In this document: positions 6,557 to 11,384 of the stretch, piece by piece | Position numbering within the stretch: position 1 is the first letter of the stretch | Layout of the letters: every line of letters starts with the position of its first letter | Origin: Dysgonamonadaceae bacterium | GTDB lineage: Bacteria; Bacteroidota; Bacteroidia; Bacteroidales; Azobacteroidaceae | Assembly (NCBI GenBank): GCA_031258895.1 | Contig: JAIRMF010000092.1 | Span: forward strand, 1 to 11,384 | Reading direction: 5' to 3' | Length of the DNA stretch: 11,384 nt | The notes under the pieces: generated by a model | Databases searched by the model: none | The model's input: the letters and a program-made list of their open reading frames with translations, nothing else | Told to the model about the DNA's origin: nothing | Program-made: the position numbers and the translations under genes

Positions 6557-7657
6557 TCACCGTATCTCTCCTATTTCGACCGGCAGGCCGTCACGAAGTT
6601 GCATGACGCCGCTTACAAGGAGTGTATCGCCTGCCGACAGCCCTGAAAGAGCCTGAAGCATGGATTCGGTACGGATGCCGGTTTCGATTTCTGTTTTCTG
6701 TGCTTTCCCTCCGGAGTAGATGTATGCTACGTCGCGCCCCATTTCTTTTACAACAGCCTCACTCGGCACCGCCAGGGCGTTTCTTATTTCATTGGTTTGT
6801 ATGGTAACGTCTGCCGAACGGCCGGGTTGCAGTTTACCGCCGGTGTTGGGATAAATTGCCCTGACTTTCATTGAGATGGTATTGGGATCCATTCGCGAAT
6901 CTGTTGCGTAGATCGTTGCATGATACTCTTTCCTGTCCGGCGGCAAGCGAAAGGTTATCTTCTTTCCGGGATTGACGTCGGCAGCATTTTTTTCTGGTAC
7001 GTAGAATTCAAGTTTTAGAGGTATGGTTTTAGTGAGTTTTGTGATTATTGTTGTTGTTGATGCGTAAGCTCCTTCGCTCACGTTGCGCAGGCCGACCATG
7101 CCGTCAAACGGAGCACGCAGTTCGGTCTGTGCTATTTGAGCTTTTACGAGGTCAATATCGGCTTTAAGCTTCTCAAGATCGGTCGATACCTGTTCGTACG
7201 TTTCGCGACTGACCGCATCTTTTTCGAGCAGTGACTTTTGACGGAACACGCGATCCTCAGCGAGAGGAATTTGTGCTTCGAGCTTTTGCAGTTCCGCTTT
7301 GAGTGGTTTATCGTTGATTTTGGCGAGCAGTTCGCATTTTTTTACCGCCGAACCTTCGGAGAATAGTATTTCGGTTATTTTACCCGGGCTTTCAAATGTC
7401 AGTTCTACTTCTTCGTCGGGGATGAGCAACGCCTTGCTGGCTTTTACTTCGTCGATCAGGGTTGTGGGTCTCATTATCATCGCCTTGACATTTAGCGGTC
7501 TGCCGCTTCCTCTTTTTGTGAGGTCGTTTATGTCTTTGCCTATTCCATTGTGAGAGTTGTTACCGGCCAGCATTTTCTTTGCGGTCGGATATATCGCTAT
7601 TCCGGCAATGATGAGCGTAATGACGGCCAGTAACAGGACTTTGGTGTTTTTGTTCAT
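6557..7657 (-). CDS. RND/HlyD-family periplasmic adaptor (membrane fusion protein)
   Basis: A 366-residue periplasmic adaptor of the kind that links an inner-membrane efflux pump to a TolC-like outer-membrane channel. Residues 7-23 form an N-terminal membrane anchor. Then come a first lipoyl half (about 83-117, with the SPGKITEILFSEGSAVKKGx-like pattern reading KKCEL here), a coiled-coil hairpin (about 118-178), a second lipoyl half with the hallmark TELRAPFDGMVGLRNVSEG (178-196), a beta-barrel domain and a membrane-proximal domain. No lipobox cysteine is seen after the anchor. The start ATG at 7657 is well placed. Unusually, no pump or outer-membrane factor gene accompanies it: upstream is cdsA (84 bp) and downstream is the convergent ispD-like gene. 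No TAnnTTTG lies in the 84-bp gap, so it may be transcribed from the rsfS-ftsH-cdsA operon. Confidence 0.92.
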   Translation of the reverse strand: MNKNTKVLLLAVITLIIAGIAIYPTAKKMLAGNNSHNGIGKDINDLTKRGSGRPLNVKAMIMRPTTLIDEVKASKALLIPDEEVELTFESPGKITEILFSEGSAVKKCELLAKINDKPLKAELQKLEAQIPLAEDRVFRQKSLLEKDAVSRETYEQVSTDLEKLKADIDLVKAQIAQTELRAPFDGMVGLRNVSEGAYASTTTIITKLTKTIPLKLEFYVPEKNAADVNPGKKITFRLPPDRKEYHATIYATDSRMDPNTISMKVRAIYPNTGGKLQPGRSADVTIQTNEIRNALAVPSEAVVKEMGRDVAYIYSGGKAQKTEIETGIRTESMLQALSGLSAGDTLLVSGVMQLRDGLPVEIGEIR

Positions 7658-7741
7658 TGCGTCTTTTGTTTTTAAGGGGAAAGTTGTGTTAACGACGGTA
7701 TTTATGACCGTGAAAGCGTCGAAAGGTTTAAACTTGGAGTT

Positions 7742-8554
7742 TTACAGCAGCAACTTGACTATCGGTATTGCGTATGCGGCAAAGAGCAGGCTGTCGAAAC
7801 GGTCGAGGAAGCCGCCGTGTCCGGGCAGGGCGGTGCCGGAGTCTTTTACTTTTAAGGTGCGTTTAATGAATGACTCGGCCAGATCGCCGAGTGTGGCTAA
7901 TATCGTTGTAAGCAACGACAGGGTGAGCCAGTATACGGCAGGGATGGCGGGACAGAAACGGGCAAATAGCAGCGAACAGGCGAGTGTGAATATCAGTCCG
8001 CCGAAGAAACCTTCCCATGTCTTTTTAGGGGAGATACGTTCGAAAAGCCGGTGACGTCCGAAGGTTATTCCGATGAGGTATGCGAAGGTATCGTTTGTCC
8101 AGATGAAGGTAAAAAGGGCGAGTGGTATTATGAAGCTGTAATTTCCGTCTTGAAAAGTGTTGAGGTAGAGTAGTGATATGGGCAGAGTGATATAGCAGTG
8201 TCCGAAAAGGATGGAGGCGAATTGGGAGAGGTCTCCGCGGTGCTTCCCGATCTCGACGGACAGGACAACTACGATGTAAGCGAGGAAGGTGAAGAGGCAG
8301 TATTTTGAGGGTTCTGTTGCTCCGAAGGCAAGGTTTGCCAATGAGAGGAAGAGCATCAGTCCTCCGAAGCTGTTTATTACCGCATTAATGCGTGTGTTTT
8401 TATGTATGTTGACCAAGTCGTAAAATTCAAACAGACAGACTGTGAGGGCGAACATCAGTACCGCTCCGAATGAGTATTTGTTCCAAAGGATTCCTGCGAG
8501 AATGATTGCTGCGTAAGTGACGCCTGTAATGGTTCGGGACAGGAGGTTTTTCAT
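7742..8554 (-). CDS. cdsA: Phosphatidate cytidylyltransferase (CDP-diacylglycerol synthase)
   Basis: An inner-membrane enzyme that makes CDP-diacylglycerol from phosphatidate and CTP, the branch point for all phospholipid head groups. It has 270 residues with about eight hydrophobic segments. The family signature is intact at residues 228-254: S-F-I-K-R, then KDSG, PGHGGF and L-D-R-F-D, which carry the metal- and substrate-binding acidic residues. WTNDTFAYLIG (152-162) and SPKKTWEG (175-182) are also conserved family stretches. The start ATG at 8554 lies 18 bp after the ftsH stop, so the two are co-transcribed. Placing it behind ftsH, a membrane quality-control protease, is a combination I know from Bacteroidetes. 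Confidence 0.97.
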   Translation of the reverse strand: MKNLLSRTITGVTYAAIILAGILWNKYSFGAVLMFALTVCLFEFYDLVNIHKNTRINAVINSFGGLMLFLSLANLAFGATEPSKYCLFTFLAYIVVVLSVEIGKHRGDLSQFASILFGHCYITLPISLLYLNTFQDGNYSFIIPLALFTFIWTNDTFAYLIGITFGRHRLFERISPKKTWEGFFGGLIFTLACSLLFARFCPAIPAVYWLTLSLLTTILATLGDLAESFIKRTLKVKDSGTALPGHGGFLDRFDSLLFAAYAIPIVKLLL

Positions 8555-8572
8555 TGACTGTTGAGGTGTGGA

Positions 8573-10585
8573 TTAGTTTTCTTCGGGTTTTTCTTTGTTT
8601 TCTTTTTCTTCTTCCAGCAATTCCTGTTGCTTCAATATCTCTTGTGAGCGCGAGAGCCATTTGCGTTTGCCGAAGATTTTTTCCAGGTCGTCGGAAAAGA
8701 TCACTTCTTTGTCGAGGAGGACTTCGGCGAGTTGTTGGTGCTGGCTGCGATGTTCGGCCAGGATTTTCCCTGCGCGTTCGTATTGTGTGTTTACGATTTG
8801 TTTTACTTCCTCATCTATCAGACGCGCGGTTTCATCACTGTAAGGTTTGGTGAATCCGTAGTCCTGGCCGCTTGAATCGTAGTAGTTGAGGTTGGGTATT
8901 TTGTCTCCCATGCCGTAGTATACTACCATCGCATAGGCTTGTTTGGTGACGCGTTCGAGGTCGTTTGCAGCGCCGGTTGAGATTCGTCCGAGTATAAGGT
9001 CTTCCGCTGCCCTGCCGCCGAGCGTGGCGCATATTTCGTCTTCCAACTGCTGACGGGTTGTTATCTGTCGTTCTTCAGGCATGTACCAGGCTGCACCGAG
9101 CGCTTTACCGCGCGGAACGATGGTGACCTTTACGAGCGGGTTTGCATATTCGAGCATCCAGCTTAATGTAGCGTGCCCGGCTTCATGGATGGCGATCGAG
9201 CGACGTTCTTCGAGTGTTGTTACTTTGGATTTCTTTTCGAGTCCTCCTACTATCCTGTCGACGGCGTTCATGAAGTCTTCCCGCTGGACATTTTCCTTGC
9301 CGTGTCTGGCGGCTATCAGCGCTGCCTCATTACAGACATTGGCGATGTCGGCGCCTGAGAATCCGGGGGTTTGTCTGGCGAGGAATTCGGTGTCTACCGA
9401 GGCGTCTATTTTGATGTTTCTGAGGTGGACTACGAATATTTCTTTTCTGTCGGGCAGTTCGGGCAGTTCGACGTTGATTTGTCGGTCGAAGCGTCCGGCA
9501 CGCAGCAATGCTTTGTCGAGGATGTCGGCTCGGTTTGTTGCGGCAAGGATTATCACGCCGCTGTTTGAGCCGAAGCCGTCCATTTCGGTCAGCAGCTGGT
9601 TGAGTGTGTTTTCGCGTTCGTCGTTGGTTCCCATGTTTGGGTTGCGTCCTCTGGCCCGTCCGACGGCGTCTATTTCGTCTATGAAGACGATACAGGGGGC
9701 TTTTTCTTTAGCCTGACGGAACAGGTCTCTGACTCTCGAGGCTCCGACGCCGACAAACATCTCGACGAAATCCGAACCGGAGAGCGAGAAGAACGGCACG
9801 TCCGCTTCCCCTGCCACTGCTTTTGCGAGGAGCGTTTTCCCTGTCCCCGGGGGGCCTACAAGGAGTGCGCCTTTTGGTATCTTGGCGCCGAGTTCGGTAT
9901 ATTTTCCGGGGCTTTTAAGGAAGTCTACGATTTCTTCTACCTCCTGTTTTGCCTCCGACAGGCCGGCGACGTCTTTGAACGTTATTTTCGGCGCTTTTCC
10001 TGTTTTGTCGTACAGTTGGGCTTTGGTTTTGCCGACGCCGAAAGGATTTCCGCCGCCCATTCTGCGGATGATGTATATCCATACAAATATCAGCAGCAGG
10101 AAGGGGCCGAATTGCCAGAGGATGTTCCAGAACGTACTATTGCCTTTGACGAACGTGACGTCGGGTTTTATTCCTTTTTTCTCAAGTTCGTCGGCATATA
10201 TGCGCGCTGCATCGGGATTTGATATTTCGGTAAGGATTGTTGTTTCCAGGTTTTGTCTGAATGGATGTTTGTTTGATGAGGAATCGGTTTTCATTATTTC
10301 GTCCGCGAATTCGGGCTTCACGGTTGCTTTGATTGCCGACCCTTCTTTATTGACGGACCATTTTGAGAAGACGTCTCTTTCGGAATATGTTTTGAATTCC
10401 GACCAGCTGATTTCTCTGCTTTGTGTTTCCGGTTTGCGGTTGAAGTACATTGCTGCAATCATAATGATTATCAGCCCGTAGATCCACCCCATATTGAATT
10501 TGAACGGTTTATTTTCCGGTGTTGGCTGTTTGTCGGGGATTGTCGGTTTGTCCGGTTTGCCGGCGTTACTGTTTTGTTCGCTCAT
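8573..10585 (-). CDS. ftsH: ATP-dependent zinc metalloprotease FtsH
   Basis: A membrane-anchored AAA+ protease that extracts and degrades misfolded or regulated membrane and cytosolic proteins; it works as a hexamer. It has 670 residues. A hydrophilic Pro/Lys-rich N-terminus precedes TM1 (about 33-48); then a periplasmic domain, TM2 (about 153-173), the AAA domain with Walker A GPPGTGKT (244-251), Walker B IVFIDE (299-304) and second region of homology [20 protein letters not shown] (349-368), and the zinc site HEAGH (467-471) with third ligand D542 in [17 protein letters not shown] has Ala where most FtsH have Pro. The C-terminal tail is a Glu/Lys-rich run. I chose ATG at 10585 because it overlaps the rsfS stop as ATGA, which suggests translational coupling; an upstream in-frame start 39 bp earlier would lie inside rsfS. 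Confidence 0.98.
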   Translation of the reverse strand: MSEQNSNAGKPDKPTIPDKQPTPENKPFKFNMGWIYGLIIIMIAAMYFNRKPETQSREISWSEFKTYSERDVFSKWSVNKEGSAIKATVKPEFADEIMKTDSSSNKHPFRQNLETTILTEISNPDAARIYADELEKKGIKPDVTFVKGNSTFWNILWQFGPFLLLIFVWIYIIRRMGGGNPFGVGKTKAQLYDKTGKAPKITFKDVAGLSEAKQEVEEIVDFLKSPGKYTELGAKIPKGALLVGPPGTGKTLLAKAVAGEADVPFFSLSGSDFVEMFVGVGASRVRDLFRQAKEKAPCIVFIDEIDAVGRARGRNPNMGTNDERENTLNQLLTEMDGFGSNSGVIILAATNRADILDKALLRAGRFDRQINVELPELPDRKEIFVVHLRNIKIDASVDTEFLARQTPGFSGADIANVCNEAALIAARHGKENVQREDFMNAVDRIVGGLEKKSKVTTLEERRSIAIHEAGHATLSWMLEYANPLVKVTIVPRGKALGAAWYMPEERQITTRQQLEDEICATLGGRAAEDLILGRISTGAANDLERVTKQAYAMVVYYGMGDKIPNLNYYDSSGQDYGFTKPYSDETARLIDEEVKQIVNTQYERAGKILAEHRSQHQQLAEVLLDKEVIFSDDLEKIFGKRKWLSRSQEILKQQELLEEEKENKEKPEEN

Positions 10586-10941
10586 AATTGGTCGGGTATT
10601 TCGGTTATTTTGGCGTCGGCCCATAATTGTTCGAGGTTATAATATTGTCTGGCGTCGGGGATGAATATGTGGAGGATAACTGTTCCGTAATCCATGGCGA
10701 TCCATTGTGCTTCTTTCATTCCGACTGCTCCGAGGGGTTTTTCTTTCAGTCTGTCTCCCACCATATCCCAGACTGCGTCGGAGAGTGCGGAGACTTGTGT
10801 AGGCGTATTTCCCTGGCAGATGACGAATTGTCGGCAGATGGCGTTTTCGAGTTTTGAGACGTCTAATGTGACGATTTTGTGGCCTTTCTTTTCCTGTATT
10901 GCTTCTATTATTGTGCTTACCAGGATGTTTGTTTCGTTCAT
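10582..10941 (-). CDS. rsfS: Ribosome silencing factor RsfS (YbeB/Iojap family)
   Basis: A small cytoplasmic protein of 119 residues that binds ribosomal protein L14 (uL14) on the 50S subunit and blocks subunit joining when nutrients are short. The family core is clear: WIAMDYGTVILHIF (about residues 78-91), then ARQYYNLEQLWADA. The N-terminal half reads IIEAIQEKKGHKIVTLDVSK, also typical. The start ATG at 10941 (MNETNIL) is preferred; an in-frame start 36 bp upstream would begin before the promoter's expected transcription start. The stop TGA overlaps the ftsH ATG by 4 bp. It is the first gene of the rsfS-ftsH-cdsA unit and lies downstream of array 2. Confidence 0.97.
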   Translation of the reverse strand: MNETNILVSTIIEAIQEKKGHKIVTLDVSKLENAICRQFVICQGNTPTQVSALSDAVWDMVGDRLKEKPLGAVGMKEAQWIAMDYGTVILHIFIPDARQYYNLEQLWADAKITEIPDQL

Positions 10942-10959
10942 TCGTTGAAAATTTGTTTG

Positions 10960-10990
10960 CAAAGGTACGAAAAACAATTGAGGTGGAAAA
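10960..10990 (-). promoter_or_regulatory. Promoter of the rsfS-ftsH-cdsA operon
   Basis: TACCTTTG (10967-10960, minus) is an exact TAnnTTTG -7 element, 18 nt before the rsfS ATG. TTTT at 10990-10987, with a 19-nt gap, is a three-of-four match to the TTTG -33 element. The expected transcript has a leader of only about 10-12 nt. Confidence 0.65.
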
Positions 10991-11069
10991 ATACTTCTTG
11001 AACCGGGGTTCTATTCAGCCACATGAGTAAAGTATTTTGCGGATTGCAGGGCGATTTGGCCTGTAAATT

Positions 11070-11384
11070 TGGTGACAGCGGAGCGATATAAGAAGACAAC
11101 GGAGCGCGGTTAGTCGACAGGGAAGCATGAATAGTCGACAGGGAAGCATGAATAGTCGACAGGGAAGCATGAATAGTCGACAGGGAAGCGTGAATAGTCG
11201 ACAGGGAAGCGCGAATAGTCGACAGGGAAGCGTGAATAGTCGACAACGGAGCATGAATAGTCGACAGGGAAGCGTGAATAGTCGACAGGGAAGCGTGAAT
11301 AGTCGACAGGGAAGCGTGAATAGTCGACAACGAAGCGCGAATAGTCGACAGGGAAGCGTGAATAGTCGACAACGAAGCGCGAAT
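11070..11384. repeat. 21-bp tandem repeat array 2 (13 units plus two degenerate edge units), truncated by the window
   Basis: From 11112 thirteen 21-bp units follow without a gap to the last base of the window. The unit starts AGTCGACAGGGAAGC and ends GTGAAT. Two decayed copies at 11070-11090 and 11091-11111 mark the edge nearest rsfS. Variation is limited: positions 9-10-12 (AGGGA, AACGA or AACGG forms) and positions 16-17 (GT, AT or GC). Units 1-3 are identical, as are units 8-10. Every full unit carries the 6-bp palindrome GTCGAC. All minus frames and one plus frame are stop-free. The true right end is outside the window. There are no unique spacers, so it is not CRISPR. Confidence 0.97.

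Larger units (their letters stand above)
10942..11384. other. Intergenic region upstream of rsfS, mostly tandem repeat
   Basis: No gene is supported in these 443 bp. They hold the rsfS promoter, about 80-100 bp of unique sequence, and array 2, which continues beyond the window. A minus-strand frame ending at 10938 is open through the array (repeats of LSTIHAS) and then through unique sequence into the rsfS start. I regard it as non-coding because it crosses the promoter and has no start outside the repeat. Confidence 0.6.

Noticed and set aside
7690..7715. Hairpin between cdsA and the adaptor gene (ACGGT and ACCGT with a 7-nt loop)
   Set aside because: The stem is 5 bp without a T-run, too weak to call a terminator.
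9081..9716. Long plus-strand open frames inside ftsH and other genes
   Set aside because: They are antisense shadows of clearly homologous genes, with no family resemblance of their own.
10534..10624. Longer FtsH N-terminus starting 39 bp upstream of the chosen ATG
   Set aside because: It would start inside rsfS and add 13 Arg/Asn-rich residues; the ATGA overlap at 10582-10585 is a more natural start.
10938..11372. Minus-strand open frame encoding heptads LSTIHAS, ending at the rsfS start
   Set aside because: It begins inside the repeat, crosses the rsfS promoter and overlaps the rsfS start codon. The non-repeat 45 residues resemble no protein that I know.

Overview
The window looks like chromosomal DNA of a Bacteroidetes bacterium, most likely a member of the Bacteroidales. 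Three things point there. Several genes are preceded by the Bacteroidetes primary-sigma -7 element TAnnTTTG; the exact form TACCTTTG lies before dedA, the ispD-like gene and rsfS. Starts lack a clear Shine-Dalgarno sequence. The gene order rsfS-ftsH-cdsA is one I associate with this group, and one gene belongs to a beta-barrel family that I know mainly from Bacteroidetes. Base composition is moderate, with AT-rich spacers.

Layout, left to right. Positions 12-1001 (minus) hold a gene for an uncharacterised protein with an N-terminal helix-turn-helix. Next is a DedA-family membrane protein (1081-1737, minus). A 199-bp AT-rich spacer follows, then shikimate kinase (1937-2461, minus), which sits 14 bp behind a large outer-membrane beta-barrel gene (2476-4257, minus). 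Between that gene and a family 2 glycosyltransferase (4677-5654, minus) is a 21-bp tandem-repeat array (4394-4680). The glycosyltransferase is divergent from an IspD/TarI-family cytidylyltransferase (5825-6526, plus). That gene converges on a lone RND/HlyD-type periplasmic adaptor (6557-7657, minus). On the right is a compact minus-strand housekeeping operon, rsfS-ftsH-cdsA (10941 down to 7742). It has a 4-bp ATGA overlap between rsfS and ftsH and 18 bp between ftsH and cdsA. The adaptor lies 84 bp behind cdsA and may be read through from it.

A second 21-bp tandem array, unrelated in sequence to the first, starts at 11070 upstream of the rsfS promoter and runs off the right edge of the window.

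Most genes are core functions: ribosome silencing, membrane proteolysis, CDP-diacylglycerol synthesis, the shikimate pathway, isoprenoid or CDP-polyol synthesis, and membrane lipid transport. The envelope is the common theme (CdsA, FtsH, DedA, beta-barrel, glycosyltransferase, adaptor). I see no complete mobile element, CRISPR array, tRNA or rRNA. The least explained structures are the two 21-bp arrays. Each ends about 100 bp upstream of a promoter, and the unit length equals two turns of B-DNA. A switch in strand composition near 2400-2580 is a second unexplained signal.
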